This document shows, piece after piece, positions 7,709 through 16,402 of a stretch of DNA of 64,000 bases (positions are counted from its first letter, which is position 1; each line of letters begins with the position of its first letter). The DNA comes from UBA6814 sp040753075. Lineage in GTDB: Bacteria; Desulfobacterota; Desulfovibrionia; Desulfovibrionales; Desulfovibrionaceae. Made by a program: the position numbers and the translations under genes. Where the stretch lies: contig JBFMHA010000002.1 in assembly GCA_040753075.1 (NCBI GenBank), positions 1-64,000 of the forward strand, given 5' to 3'. The notes below the pieces were generated by a model. The model did no database searches, had not been told where the DNA came from, and saw only the letters and a program-made list of their open reading frames with translations.

Positions 7709-8560
7709 ATGATCGATCCCAAGGAGTTCGGCGAGTTCACCACCGCCTGGTGTCCGGGGTGCGGCAATTTCGCCATCCTCAAGACCCTGAAGCAGGCCCT
7801 GGCCGGCCTGGGCGTTGCGCCGCACGAGCTGCTCCTGGTCTCGGGCATCGGCCAGGCGGCCAAGACCCCTCACTACCTGCGCTGCAACGGGTTCAACGGC
7901 CTGCATGGCCGTGCCCTGCCCCCGGCCCAGGGGGCCAAGCTGGCCAACGGCCGGCTCACGGTTGTGGCGGTCAGCGGCGACGGCTGCTCCTACGGCGAGG
8001 GCGGGAACCACTTCCTGGCCGCCTTGCGCCGCAACGTGGACATCACGCTCCTGGCCCACGACAACCAGATCTACGGCCTGACCAAGGGCCAGGCCAGCCC
8101 CACCACCATGCAGGGGCAGGTGACCAAGGCCCAGCCCCTGGGCGCACCGTCCTCCCCCTTCAACCCGGTGGCCGTGGCCGTGGCCATGCGGGCGGGCTTC
8201 GTGGCCCGGGGATTCGCCGGCGACACCGAGCATCTCAAGGACCTCATGCAGCAGGCCATCCAGCACAAGGGGTTCTCCCTGGTGGACATCCTGCAGCCCT
8301 GCGTGTCCTTCAACAAGGTCAACACCTATGCCTGGTACAAGGAGCGGGTCTACCGGCTGGGCGAAGACTACGACCCCGCGGACTGGTCCGCGGCCATGCA
8401 CAAGGCCGCGGAGTTCGGGGACCGCATCCCCGCCGGGGTGCTCTACCGCGAGGAGAAGCCCGACTTCGCATCCCGCTTCCCCTTCCTGGCCGCCGGCCCC
8501 CTGGGACGGCAGCCGGTGGACAATGCCGCCCTGCGCGAGGTGCTGGAGAGCTTCGGCTAA
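7709..8560 (+). CDS. korB: 2-oxoacid:ferredoxin oxidoreductase beta subunit (KorB-like)
   Basis: A 283-residue thiamine-diphosphate-binding subunit. It shows WCPGCGNF near the N-terminus (two cluster Cys) and a TPP/Mg motif beginning GDGCSYGEGG and ending at the Asn of AHDNQIYGLTKGQ. A later Cys (LQPCVSFNK) is where the fourth Fe-S ligand is found in relatives. There is no separate ferredoxin-type delta domain in either gene, as in two-subunit Kor enzymes. It sits ten bases behind korA and the two surely form one enzyme. A GC hairpin lies about 30 bases after the stop. Confidence 0.88.
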   Translation: MIDPKEFGEFTTAWCPGCGNFAILKTLKQALAGLGVAPHELLLVSGIGQAAKTPHYLRCNGFNGLHGRALPPAQGAKLANGRLTVVAVSGDGCSYGEGGNHFLAALRRNVDITLLAHDNQIYGLTKGQASPTTMQGQVTKAQPLGAPSSPFNPVAVAVAMRAGFVARGFAGDTEHLKDLMQQAIQHKGFSLVDILQPCVSFNKVNTYAWYKERVYRLGEDYDPADWSAAMHKAAEFGDRIPAGVLYREEKPDFASRFPFLAAGPLGRQPVDNAALREVLESFG

Positions 8561-8592
8561 CCATTTGAATACCAGTATTTTTGCGCCAAGAT

Positions 8593-8612
8593 GCCCGGGG
8601 GCATCCCCGGGC
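8593..8612 (+). terminator. short GC hairpin after korB
   Basis: GCCCGGGG (8593-8600) pairs perfectly with CCCCGGGC (8605-8612) around GCAT. No T-run follows directly; a T-rich tract appears at about 8683-8716. Possible termination or pausing site. Confidence 0.35.
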
Positions 8613-8796
8613 CGCCTCCTGAAGCCCTGGTTTGCCCCCTTGCGGCAATCCCTTTTCCCGAGCGATTCCAGTGAGTCTGGATTTTTTCCGGAGTTTTTTT
8701 TCTTTTTCTCTGGATTTTCCTCCCGGCGCTGCTATTCTGGCATAACTCGGTGTTCCCTCGGGAGCGAGGCCGGCCCCGAGCCGGCGGGAGGAAGTC

Positions 8797-8940
8797 ATGG
8801 TGAAGTGGGCGCTCGGCTTCTTGGTGGTGGTTCTGGTCAAGGTTTTGCTGGATTACTGGCGCGTCCGGCGTTCGCTCGGAAGCGGGCTGGACAACTTCGA
8901 CTTCAAGGCGGCCAAATCCCGCGAGGCGCTGGTGCGCTGA
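8797..8940 (+). CDS. 47-residue single-pass membrane peptide
   Basis: A short gene starting MVKWALGFLVVVLVKVLL, which is one transmembrane helix, then a basic turn (DYWRVRRS) and a polar tail ending SREALVR. GGGAGGAA at 8786-8793 lies three bases before the ATG, a strong ribosome site. The gene stands alone between korB and the convergent glpX, and ends about 90 bases before a bidirectional terminator. The topology (positive residues after the helix) suggests a cytoplasmic tail. I know no named family for it; it could be a regulator of a membrane complex or a stray short ORF. The good SD and the membrane-helix pattern argue that it is real. Confidence 0.55.
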   Translation: MVKWALGFLVVVLVKVLLDYWRVRRSLGSGLDNFDFKAAKSREALVR

Positions 8941-9030
8941 CACCGGGCGGCCGCTCCCGCAGCGGCGCCCGCCTGGCGGCGGACGGAGTTTTGCGTTCCT
9001 GGGCAGGGCAAGGGCAACAGCCTGATATCG

Positions 9031-9075
9031 CAAAAAAAGCCCCGCTCCCCGGATGGGGGGGCGGGGCCTTCTTCT
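9031..9075. terminator. bidirectional intrinsic terminator
   Basis: GCCCCGC (9039-9045) pairs with GCGGGGC (9061-9067), continuing as C4/G-run pairs around GGAT. Seven A's at 9032-9038 give the minus-strand transcript of glpX a T-run, and CTTCTTCTT lies on the plus side. Confidence 0.85.
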
Positions 9076-9100
9076 TGTCGGGGCCGGGAGACGCCGCAGG

Positions 9101-10090
9101 CTAGTCGTACTTGACCGACGAGAACTGCATGAGCTTGTCCCAGTGGTGATAGGCCTCGATGTAGCGGATGCTGCCGGTCTTGCCCCGGAGCACCATGGAG
9201 TGGGTGTAGGCCCCGCGCTTGTCGTAGAGCACGCCCTTGAGGAAGGTGCCGCCGGAGATGCCCGTGGCCGCGAAGAAGGTGTCGTCGGTGCGCACCAGGC
9301 TCTTGGTGGTGAAGATCTCCCGCAGGTCCTTGCCCGCGTCGATGATGGCGTGCTCCTCCTTCTTGGACTGGGGGTCCATGCGGCAGAACATCTCGCCGCC
9401 GTAGGCCTTGATGGCGCAGGCGCTGAGCACCGCCTCGGGGGTTCCGCCGGTGCCCATCATCACGTCCACCTGGGAGCGCGGGTCAACGGCCATGAGCGCG
9501 CCGGCCACGTCGCCGTCGGTGTGCAACTCGATGCGAGCCCCAGTTTCCCGTATCTCCTCGATGAGCTTCTTGTGCCGCGGCTTGTCGAGCACGAAGACGA
9601 TGAGGTCGTCCACGTCCTTGTCCAGGGCCTTGGCGATGCGCTTCAGGTTGTCCTTGACCGGGGAGTCCAGGTGCACCACGTCCTTGGCCTCGTTGGGCAC
9701 CACCAGCTTCTGCATGTAGAAGCTCGACCCCGGGTCGAACATGCTGCCGGCCGGGGCCACGGCCACGGTGGAGATGGCGTTGGGCCGGCCGAAGGCCAGC
9801 AGCCGGGTGCCCTCCACCGGGTCCACGGCCACGTCCACCTTGGGTCCGGCGCCCGTGCCCAGCTTCTCGCCGCTGTGCAGCATGGGGGCGTTGTCCTTCT
9901 CGCCTTCGCCGATGACCACCGTGCCGTCGATGCGCATGCTGCTCAGGGTCATGCGCATGGCCTGCACCGCGGCGTTGTCGCCGGCGTCCTTGTCACCCTT
10001 GCCCAGCCAGCGGGCCGAGGCCAGGGCCGCGGCTTCGGTGATGCGCACCAGGTCCAGGGCGAGGTTCTTGTCCGGGGCTTGCGTTTCCAT
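9101..10090 (-). CDS. glpX: fructose-1,6-bisphosphatase, class II (GlpX)
   Basis: A 329-residue class II FBPase, which hydrolyses fructose 1,6-bisphosphate to fructose 6-phosphate in gluconeogenesis. Metal and substrate motifs are clear: VIGEGEKD, then VDPVEGTRLL, TDGDVAGALM and MGTGGTPEAVLSACAIK. Length is typical. It is the last gene of a minus-strand operon, three bases after tkt, with rpiB before that, so it works in sugar-phosphate interconversion. A strong terminator follows. With ppsA and pyc elsewhere in the window it completes a gluconeogenic outline. Confidence 0.95.
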   Translation of the reverse strand: METQAPDKNLALDLVRITEAAALASARWLGKGDKDAGDNAAVQAMRMTLSSMRIDGTVVIGEGEKDNAPMLHSGEKLGTGAGPKVDVAVDPVEGTRLLAFGRPNAISTVAVAPAGSMFDPGSSFYMQKLVVPNEAKDVVHLDSPVKDNLKRIAKALDKDVDDLIVFVLDKPRHKKLIEEIRETGARIELHTDGDVAGALMAVDPRSQVDVMMGTGGTPEAVLSACAIKAYGGEMFCRMDPQSKKEEHAIIDAGKDLREIFTTKSLVRTDDTFFAATGISGGTFLKGVLYDKRGAYTHSMVLRGKTGSIRYIEAYHHWDKLMQFSSVKYD

Positions 10091-10093
10091 GTC

Positions 10094-12097
10094 CTACTCC
10101 CTTGTCTGGAGTTTTTCTTCGATGAGCCGGGCCAGGTTGGCCGGCGTGAATCCGTACTTCTCGGCCAGGACGCCGGCCGGGGCCGAGTGGCCGAAATGGT
10201 CCAGGCCCAGGACGAATCCGTCCGGGCCCACGAAGCGATGCCAGGACTCGGGCCGGCCGGCCTCCACCGCCACCCGTGGCGCGCCGTTCCCCAGCACCTC
10301 CCGCCGGTATTCGGCGGGCTGCTCGGCAAAGACCTCCAGGCAGGGCAGGCTGACCACCCGCACCCGGCGCGGGGCCAGGAGCCTCGCCGCGTCCAGGGCC
10401 AGGGAGACCTCCGATCCCGCAGCCAGGATCACCACCTCGGGCGAGCCGCCCTCGGCCTCCTGGAGCACGTAGCCGCCGCGCCGGGGGCCGTGGGCCAGGG
10501 CCGGGTGCGCGGCCGGGTCCAGCACCGGCAGGCCCTGCCGGGTGAGGAGCAGGCAGGAGGGTCTCTTCTTCTCGGCCAGGGCCAGTTCCAGGCAGGCCAC
10601 GGTCTCGTTGGCGTCGGCCGGCCGCAGCACCAGGAGGCCCGGGATGAGCCGCAGGCTGGCGGCGTGCTCGACGGACTGGTGGGTGGGGCCGTCCTCGCCC
10701 AGGTGGAAGGAGTCGTGGGTGAACACGAACAGGGAAGGCGTCTCCTGCAGGGCCGCCAGGCGCAGGGCTCCCCGGCAGTAGTCCGAGAAGGTGAGGAAGG
10801 TGGCCCCGAAGGGGACGATCCCCCCGTGCAGGGCCATGCCGTTGACGATGGCCGCCATGGGGAACTCGCGCACACCGAAGCTCAGGCTGCGGCCCCAGGG
10901 GTCGTCGGGGCCGAAGACTCCGGCCGCCTCCCGGAACTCCTCGGTCATGTTCGAGGGGTCCAGGTCAGCGGAGCCGCCGGCCACCAGGGGATGGGCCTTG
11001 GCCAAAGCCATGAGGCACTTGCCCCAGGCCGACCGGGTGGCCACCTGCTTGCCCGGGGCGAAGGCCGGCCAGTCCACCGTGAACCCGGAGCGGGGATTCT
11101 GCGCCCGGCTCCAGAATTCCTCGAACTCCTCGTAGCGGTCCAGGTGGTCCGTGAGGAGGCGTCGCCACCTGCCCACCTCGGCGGCGAGCCCCACGAAGCC
11201 GCTGCGGAAATGGGTGAGCACCTCGTCGGGCACGTGGAAGTCCCGGTCCGTGGGAAGGTCGAGCTTCTCCTTGGTGGTCCGGATCTCCTCAGGGGAAAAG
11301 GGAGAGCCGTGGGCCTCGGAGCTGCCCTCCAGGGTGGCCGCGCCCTTGGCCATGACCGTGCGGCCGATGATGAGGCTGGGCCGTTCGGTCTCGGCCTGGG
11401 CCGTCTCCAGGGCGGCTCGGATGGCGGCGTGGTCGTGGCCGTCGATGTCCTGGACGCGCCAGCCCATGGCCGTGAACACTGCGGCGTAATCGGTGGTGTC
11501 CGCCCGGGATACCGGGCCGGCCAGCTGCACCGCGTTGGCGTCGTAGAGCACCACGAGCTTGCCCAGGCCCCAGTGCCCGGCCAGGGCCGCGCTGCCCAGG
11601 GCCACCGGCTCCTGGAGGTCGCCGTCCGAGGCCAGCACGTAGGTGTGGTGGGAGCAGATGTCCTTGCCCAGGCGGGCGCGCAGCAGGGCTTCGGCCGCGG
11701 CCATGCCCACGGCCATGCCCAGGCCCTGGCCCAGGGGACCGGTGGTGGCCTCCACCCCCGGCGTCACGCCGTATTCCGGATGGCCCGGGGTTTTGCTCCC
11801 CCACTGCCGGAAATTCTTGATGTCCTCCAGGTCCAGCCGGTCCTGGAAGTGGAGCAGGGCGTAGAGCAGCATGGACATGTGCCCGGCCGAGAGCACGAAC
11901 CGGTCGCGGTTGAACCAGGCCGGATCGCGGGGGTCGAAGCGCAGGAACTCCCGGAACAGGACGTAGGCCATGTCCGCCGCGGACATGGGGCCGCCGGGGT
12001 GTCCGGAGTTGGCCCGGCGGGTGGCGTCCATGGCCAGGCCCTTGATGACCGCCACGGCCAGGGCGTCCAGGTTCGGGTCGGGTTTGGCGAAGGGCAT
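10094..12097 (-). CDS. tkt: transketolase
   Basis: A 667-residue TPP-dependent transketolase, moving two-carbon ketol units between sugar phosphates in the non-oxidative pentose phosphate pathway. The N-terminal substrate motif is SGHPGGPMSAADMAY. The TPP-Mg motif starts ASDGDLQEPVALGS and reaches DANAVQLAG. The pyrimidine domain has the catalytic Glu region (FGVREFPMAAIVNGMALHG) and the phosphate-binding FTHDSFHLGEDGPTHQ. The C-terminal domain is intact. It is one base downstream of rpiB and three upstream of glpX, a tight operon. Full length, no anomaly. Confidence 0.95.
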   Translation of the reverse strand: MPFAKPDPNLDALAVAVIKGLAMDATRRANSGHPGGPMSAADMAYVLFREFLRFDPRDPAWFNRDRFVLSAGHMSMLLYALLHFQDRLDLEDIKNFRQWGSKTPGHPEYGVTPGVEATTGPLGQGLGMAVGMAAAEALLRARLGKDICSHHTYVLASDGDLQEPVALGSAALAGHWGLGKLVVLYDANAVQLAGPVSRADTTDYAAVFTAMGWRVQDIDGHDHAAIRAALETAQAETERPSLIIGRTVMAKGAATLEGSSEAHGSPFSPEEIRTTKEKLDLPTDRDFHVPDEVLTHFRSGFVGLAAEVGRWRRLLTDHLDRYEEFEEFWSRAQNPRSGFTVDWPAFAPGKQVATRSAWGKCLMALAKAHPLVAGGSADLDPSNMTEEFREAAGVFGPDDPWGRSLSFGVREFPMAAIVNGMALHGGIVPFGATFLTFSDYCRGALRLAALQETPSLFVFTHDSFHLGEDGPTHQSVEHAASLRLIPGLLVLRPADANETVACLELALAEKKRPSCLLLTRQGLPVLDPAAHPALAHGPRRGGYVLQEAEGGSPEVVILAAGSEVSLALDAARLLAPRRVRVVSLPCLEVFAEQPAEYRREVLGNGAPRVAVEAGRPESWHRFVGPDGFVLGLDHFGHSAPAGVLAEKYGFTPANLARLIEEKLQTRE

Positions 12098-12098
12098 C

Positions 12099-12536
12099 TC
12101 AGCAGGCCTCGATCTTGCCCAGCCGGCGCAGGTGCCGGCCGCCCTCGAATTCGGTGTCCAGGAAGACGTCGAGGATGTCCAGGGCCGCGCCCGGGCCGGT
12201 GACCCGTTCGCCCAGGCAGAGCACGTTGGCGTCGTTGTGCAGGCGGGTCATGCGGGCCTGGTAGGCCAGGGCGCAGACCGCGGCGCGGATGCCCGGGACC
12301 TTGTTGGCGGTCATGGACATGCCGATGCCCGTGCCGCAGACGAGCACGCCCGGCGCCTTGCGGGAGAGCGCTTCGGCGCACACCGCCTTGGCGAAGTCGG
12401 GATAGTCCACGCTGGCGGTGTCCTGGGGGCCCAGGTCCAGGACCTCGATGCCGCGCTGGCGCATGTGTTCGGCCAGCAGGGCCTTGAGGCCCACGCCGGC
12501 GTGGTCCGATCCGATGACGACGAGGGAAGGGGGCAT
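12099..12536 (-). CDS. rpiB: ribose-5-phosphate isomerase B
   Basis: A 145-residue RpiB/LacAB-family isomerase converting ribulose 5-phosphate and ribose 5-phosphate. It shows the N-terminal phosphate loop GSDHAG, the catalytic Cys in VCGTGIGMSM, and RLHNDANVLCLGER with the conserved Asn-Asp. Length is normal. It is packed one base from the preceding coiled-coil gene and one base before tkt, so all are translated from one mRNA. Pathway partners tkt and glpX follow directly. Confidence 0.95.
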   Translation of the reverse strand: MPPSLVVIGSDHAGVGLKALLAEHMRQRGIEVLDLGPQDTASVDYPDFAKAVCAEALSRKAPGVLVCGTGIGMSMTANKVPGIRAAVCALAYQARMTRLHNDANVLCLGERVTGPGAALDILDVFLDTEFEGGRHLRRLGKIEAC

Positions 12537-12537
12537 G

Positions 12538-12960
12538 TTACTCCTCGGAAGATTCCGGTTGGCGGTTCTGGGGCGTGTCGTCCGGAGTCAGGGCGGAGCG
12601 CCGGCGGGCCAGCAGGTCCTGGCGCAGGCGGTCGCGCTCGGCGCGCAGATAGGCCGCCTCCTCGCCCAGGAACGCGATCTGCTTGAGGCAGAGGCGGGCG
12701 GCTTCGTCCAGGGTCGCGGCCTCGGGCCCGTCCGGACCGGCCGCGGCGTCGGCCACGGCCCGGGCTACGGCCCTGCCCAGGGCCGCATGCTCCTCGGCAA
12801 GGCGTTTCTCCATCTGGCGGATCTCCAGGGAGCGCAGGCTCCTGAGCGCGATCCACTTGAGTTCGTCGGCCACCACCAGAAGGCCGGTGCGCAGGTTGCC
12901 GAAGAGGTCCCGGAGGGTGGGCCGGGGGCAGGGCTGCGGGGCGTTGCCGGGGGAGGTCAT
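12538..12960 (-). CDS. helical protein of unknown function
   Basis: A 140-residue, strongly charged protein. After a Pro-rich start (NAPQPCPRPTLRD) come two long helices rich in Glu, Arg and Ala (RQMEKRLAEEHAALGRAVARAV; YLRAERDRLRQDLLARRRS) and a polar tail. It looks like a coiled-coil adaptor. It lies one base before rpiB and 32 bases after the LolB-like lipoprotein gene, so it belongs to the same operon. No signal peptide. I recognise no named family; its place suggests a lineage-specific protein. Confidence 0.75.
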   Translation of the reverse strand: MTSPGNAPQPCPRPTLRDLFGNLRTGLLVVADELKWIALRSLRSLEIRQMEKRLAEEHAALGRAVARAVADAAAGPDGPEAATLDEAARLCLKQIAFLGEEAAYLRAERDRLRQDLLARRRSALTPDDTPQNRQPESSEE

Positions 12961-12992
12961 GGCGTCCTCGTGTTCGATGCGACCCGTTAGGG

Positions 12993-13832
12993 TCAGTTTC
13001 GGGAAAAGTCCAGCGGCTCCGCAGCCTGGCCCGGGGTCAGGTCGCGCAGCCGGGTGTCCGGGGGCAGGGGCAGCGCCAGGGACTCCGCGGGCCAGGGCGC
13101 GTCGGCCGCATCCATGGACTTGATGCGAAGCACCGCGCTCACGTCCGGCTTGAGGTCCACGTAGAAGGTGGCGGCCTGGCCCGGAAAGAGCCCGGTCTCG
13201 CCGAAGTCCGCCAGGCGCAGGACGTACTCGCGGCCCGAGGCCCGTCCCTCCAGCCGCACCGGGCGGGCTTGGCTGTCCAGCACCAGCCGGCGCAGGGACT
13301 CCCCGCGGGCGAACTCGTAGGCCCAGCCCCCCTCGGGCGTGGCCTCGGCCCGGAGGAACCGTTCCGGCGCCAGGGAGCGCACCGCGCCGGTGGCCAGCCC
13401 GGCCAGGTCGCGGAGGGTCAGGGGGAAGGGCAGGCCCAGGGCCGAGGCGCCGGCCAGCGCATCGCGGTGCCGCCAGGCGGTCTGGGCGCCCGGGGCGTAG
13501 GTCAGGAGCCCCTCCCGGTCCTCGCGCCAGTAGGCCACCGGAGCGCCGAAACTGGTGCTCATGTCCAGGCGCAAGGGGTATGTCACGTTGCCCCAGAATT
13601 TCATGACCACCCGGGACTGCTGGTCGGGGCCGGCGTAGTTCAGGCTGGCCCGCAGGGAGAAGGCCGGGGGGGCCCCGGCGCTGGCCAGGCCGAAGGCCTC
13701 CCAGAGGGCCTGGGCCGGGGCGGGCGGAGGCGTGGGCTGGGGGGCGCAGGCCGCGGCCAGGAGTGCGGCCAGGGCGGCCAGAAGCAGGGCGACCCGGGAT
13801 GCGGCCAGGCGCAGAGGCTGGGTTGGCGGCAT
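12993..13832 (-). CDS. envelope lipoprotein, tentatively LolB-like
   Basis: A 279-residue protein with a leader and lipobox (LLAAAC, Cys at about residue 29), a Pro-rich spacer, then a beta-rich domain. Alternating strands read FSLRASLNYAG, SRVVMKFWGNVTYPLRLDM, REGLLTYAPGAQTAW, RRLVLDSQARPVRL and AATFYVDLKPDVSAVLRI. That pattern resembles the half-barrel of LolB and related lipid-handling lipoproteins, which pull lipoproteins into the outer membrane. The start ATG at 13832 overlaps the stop of the TPR gene (TGATG), so translation is coupled. LolB identity is a structural guess; lipoprotein status is well supported. The larger open frame running to 15482 is only a shadow of the TPR gene. Confidence 0.7.
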   Translation of the reverse strand: MPPTQPLRLAASRVALLLAALAALLAAACAPQPTPPPAPAQALWEAFGLASAGAPPAFSLRASLNYAGPDQQSRVVMKFWGNVTYPLRLDMSTSFGAPVAYWREDREGLLTYAPGAQTAWRHRDALAGASALGLPFPLTLRDLAGLATGAVRSLAPERFLRAEATPEGGWAYEFARGESLRRLVLDSQARPVRLEGRASGREYVLRLADFGETGLFPGQAATFYVDLKPDVSAVLRIKSMDAADAPWPAESLALPLPPDTRLRDLTPGQAAEPLDFSRN

Positions 13833-15544
13833 CAGAGGGCCTCGAGCTTGGCCCGCACCGCGGCGTTGTCCGGGTCCAGCTTGAGGCTCCGGCGGTAGCC
13901 CTCCCGGGCCTTGTCCTTGAGCCCCTTGGCCAGGGCCAGGTCGCCGTAGTGCTCCCAGATGATGGGATCCGTGTCGGCCAGGACCACCGCCCGCTGGATC
14001 TCCTCCCAGGCCTGGTCCAGCTTGCCCATGCGGTAGTAGGCCCAGGCCAGGGAGTCCACGATGTAGCCGCTCTCGGGCTTGAGGTCCATGGCCTTGCGGA
14101 TGAGCACCAGAGCCCGTTCCAGGTCCTTCCCCTGGTCGGCCAGGGTGTAGCCCACGTAGTTCAGGGCGTCGGCGTGGTCGGGGTTGATGGCGATGATCCG
14201 CTCCATGGCCGCGATGCCCGCCTCGGGGTCCTTGAGCTTGTCCAGGACGATGCCCAGGCCGTAGAGCAGTTCGGTGTCCTGGGGCCACTTCTCGGAGGCC
14301 TGCTCCAGGGTGGTCCGGGCCGCGGCCAGGTCTCCGGACAGTTCCTGCACCTGGGACTCCAGGAGCCAGTAATGGGCCTTGCCCGGGCTGCGGCGCTTGC
14401 CCTCGGACACCAGGGCCAGGGCGGCGTCCTTCTTGCCGCTCTGGCTCAGCAGATGGATGCGGAAACGGAAGGCCTGCTCGTAGCTGGGATCGTCCGTGGG
14501 CACCTTCTCCAGGAAGTCCAGGGCCTTTTCGGAGTCGGCCCGGCCCTCGAACGCCAGCACCGCCAGGGAGAACCACACCCGGACCGGGGGATTCTGGGCC
14601 TGGGCCAGGGGCTCCAGGATCTCGGCGGCCTGGTCGTAGAACTTCTCGTCCAGGAACCGGCCGGCGGCCTCCAGGGAGAAGTCCGTGTCCGACGGCCCGC
14701 GACGGTAGAGGGAGAGGGCCTTGTCCGGGTTGTTGAGCTTGAGGTTCAGGGTGATGAGGCGCAGCCAGACCTCGTCCGAGGTCTCGCCCAGTTCGAGCAG
14801 GCGGCCGTAGGTCTTTTCGGCCTGCACGTAGTCGCCGTCCATCTCGTAGAGGAAGGCCAGCTCCACCCAGGCCTCCTGGAAGGAGGGGTCCTCCTTGACC
14901 GCGGCCCGGAGCAGGCTCAGGGCCTGGCGGGTCTTGCCCAGCCCGGCGTTGGCCTTGGCCATGTAGTAGAGGACGATGGTGTTGCGCGATTCCTTGGGGA
15001 TGGCCGAGAGCACGTCCAGGGCCGCGGCGAATTGCTTGGACTCGATGAGGATGGCCCCGGACTCCTGGCGGGAGGCCATGTCCTCGGGGTGGCGGACCAG
15101 GTATTCCTGGAGGGTGGCCACCGCGTCGTCGTACCGCTTCTCGGCGTAGTAGGTGGTCGCCAGGGTGAGATAGAGTTCGCGCTGGTCCGGGAACTGGTCC
15201 AGCCCCTTCTTGAGCAGGTCCCGGGCCTCGGGGATCTTGCCTGCCCGCCAGAGGAAGTTCGCCCCCTCCAGATAGATGCGCGACGACGGGGCCAGGGCCA
15301 GGAGCCTGTCCAGGGCGCGGGCCGCCTCGTCCACCCGGCCGTTGTTGCGGGCGTCTTCGAACACCAGGTAGTGGTAGGCCGCCTCCGCGCCGGGGGTGAA
15401 GGGCGCAGCGGGCGCGGGGGGCTGGGGCCGGGGCGCCTGGCCGGGGAGGGCGCAGCCCGCGCCGAGCGCCAGGAAGGCGCACAGGATCAGGGCTGCGCCG
15501 AACTCCGAAAGGAGGCGGGGGGAGAGGGAGCTGGTGTGGGTCAT
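13832..15544 (-). CDS. TPR-repeat lipoprotein
   Basis: A 570-residue protein with a leader ending in the lipobox LGAGC (Cys at about residue 31). Close to a dozen tetratricopeptide repeats follow, with recurring patterns such as A..LQEYLVRHPEDMASR, ALDVLSAIPKESRNTIVLYYMAKANAG (in part), AWVELAFLYEMDGDYVQAEK and GYIVDSLAWAYYRMGKLDQA. TPR lipoproteins of this size act as periplasmic scaffolds in outer-membrane assembly or secretion. The gene lies 105 bases downstream of the HD gene and overlaps the LolB-like gene by one base. The pairing of a TPR scaffold with a LolB-like lipoprotein supports an envelope-biogenesis role, by inference. Confidence 0.85.
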   Translation of the reverse strand: MTHTSSLSPRLLSEFGAALILCAFLALGAGCALPGQAPRPQPPAPAAPFTPGAEAAYHYLVFEDARNNGRVDEAARALDRLLALAPSSRIYLEGANFLWRAGKIPEARDLLKKGLDQFPDQRELYLTLATTYYAEKRYDDAVATLQEYLVRHPEDMASRQESGAILIESKQFAAALDVLSAIPKESRNTIVLYYMAKANAGLGKTRQALSLLRAAVKEDPSFQEAWVELAFLYEMDGDYVQAEKTYGRLLELGETSDEVWLRLITLNLKLNNPDKALSLYRRGPSDTDFSLEAAGRFLDEKFYDQAAEILEPLAQAQNPPVRVWFSLAVLAFEGRADSEKALDFLEKVPTDDPSYEQAFRFRIHLLSQSGKKDAALALVSEGKRRSPGKAHYWLLESQVQELSGDLAAARTTLEQASEKWPQDTELLYGLGIVLDKLKDPEAGIAAMERIIAINPDHADALNYVGYTLADQGKDLERALVLIRKAMDLKPESGYIVDSLAWAYYRMGKLDQAWEEIQRAVVLADTDPIIWEHYGDLALAKGLKDKAREGYRRSLKLDPDNAAVRAKLEAL

Positions 15545-15627
15545 AGGGATGCGGCGCCTTGCCGCGGCACGCGGGCCGCGCGGATTCTGCTCAACCTGAA
15601 AAAGATAGTCCTTTTCCTCGGGAAATG

Positions 15628-15644
15628 AAAGGGGGAACGCCCCC
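15628..15644 (-). terminator. small hairpin after the HD gene
   Basis: GGGGG and CCCCC pair around a four-base loop (15631-15635 with 15640-15644), followed on the minus strand by TTTCATTT. Weak; it may only attenuate transcription between the HD gene and the TPR gene. Confidence 0.35.
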
Positions 15645-15649
15645 GCATT

Positions 15650-16402
15650 CTAGGCCCGGCGGGCCGCGGCGTCCCGCAGCAGCCGGTAGAGGGCTTGGCC
15701 CAGCTCGAGGCCCTGTTCGATGAATTCCGGGCCGCAGGCCTGGCCGATGCCGGTGCGGAACGTGTCCGTCACCTGGCGGATGCGCTCCACCCCTTCGGGG
15801 AAGCGGCGCACCACTTCGGCCAGGGGCCATTCGAGGTAGTCGCAGATCTCCCACAGGGTGGTCACGAAATTGTCCGGGCCCCAGCGGAACTTGTCCGCGT
15901 CGTACAGGGCGCCGGCCAGCAGGTCCGCGTCCGGGTCCGGGGTTTCGGGGCAGTGGGTGAAGGCTTCGTGGCAGTTCACGGCCCTGATCACCGCCGCCTT
16001 GTCTTCGGACGGAAGGGGGTAGTCCTGCAGGATGAGGCGGGAAACCTCCGCGCCCCGGGTCGCGTGCTCCGGCTCCAGGCGGCAGATGTCGTGGAGCAGG
16101 CCGGCCAGCAGGGCCAGCTTGGCCAGCCGGCGGGCGCGTTCCGGGTCGTTCCTCCCTATCTCGGCCAGAATGATGGCCGCGGCTTCGATGGCCACCTTCT
16201 TGGCGTGCTCCACCCCGTGTCCGTAGTCGTCGTAGAGGAAGGGGAGCACGTCCTGCTGCATGCGGTACACCAGGGGGTCGTCGAAGAACACGTTGCGGGC
16301 GGTCTCCATCTCCGCGGCGCACAGCCGGTAGAAGCCCGGGGTGGCCAGCCGGGAGCGCAGGGACTTGGCCTCGTCCCGGATGGCGCGCAGGGGGTCAATC
16401 AT
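15650..16402 (-). CDS. HD-domain phosphohydrolase
   Basis: A 250-residue protein with the HD superfamily metal pattern: His in YGHGVEHAKKV, the HD pair in LAGLLHDICRLEPEH, a further His in RAVNCHEAFTH, and the terminal Asp in LYDADKFRWGPDN. Such proteins hydrolyse nucleotide or other phosphate esters; the substrate is not predictable. The start ATG at 16402 lies within the last codons of rpoH (8-base overlap), so it is translationally coupled to the sigma factor gene. There is no sensory or output domain, so it is a stand-alone enzyme. Confidence 0.8.
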   Translation of the reverse strand: MIDPLRAIRDEAKSLRSRLATPGFYRLCAAEMETARNVFFDDPLVYRMQQDVLPFLYDDYGHGVEHAKKVAIEAAAIILAEIGRNDPERARRLAKLALLAGLLHDICRLEPEHATRGAEVSRLILQDYPLPSEDKAAVIRAVNCHEAFTHCPETPDPDADLLAGALYDADKFRWGPDNFVTTLWEICDYLEWPLAEVVRRFPEGVERIRQVTDTFRTGIGQACGPEFIEQGLELGQALYRLLRDAAARRA

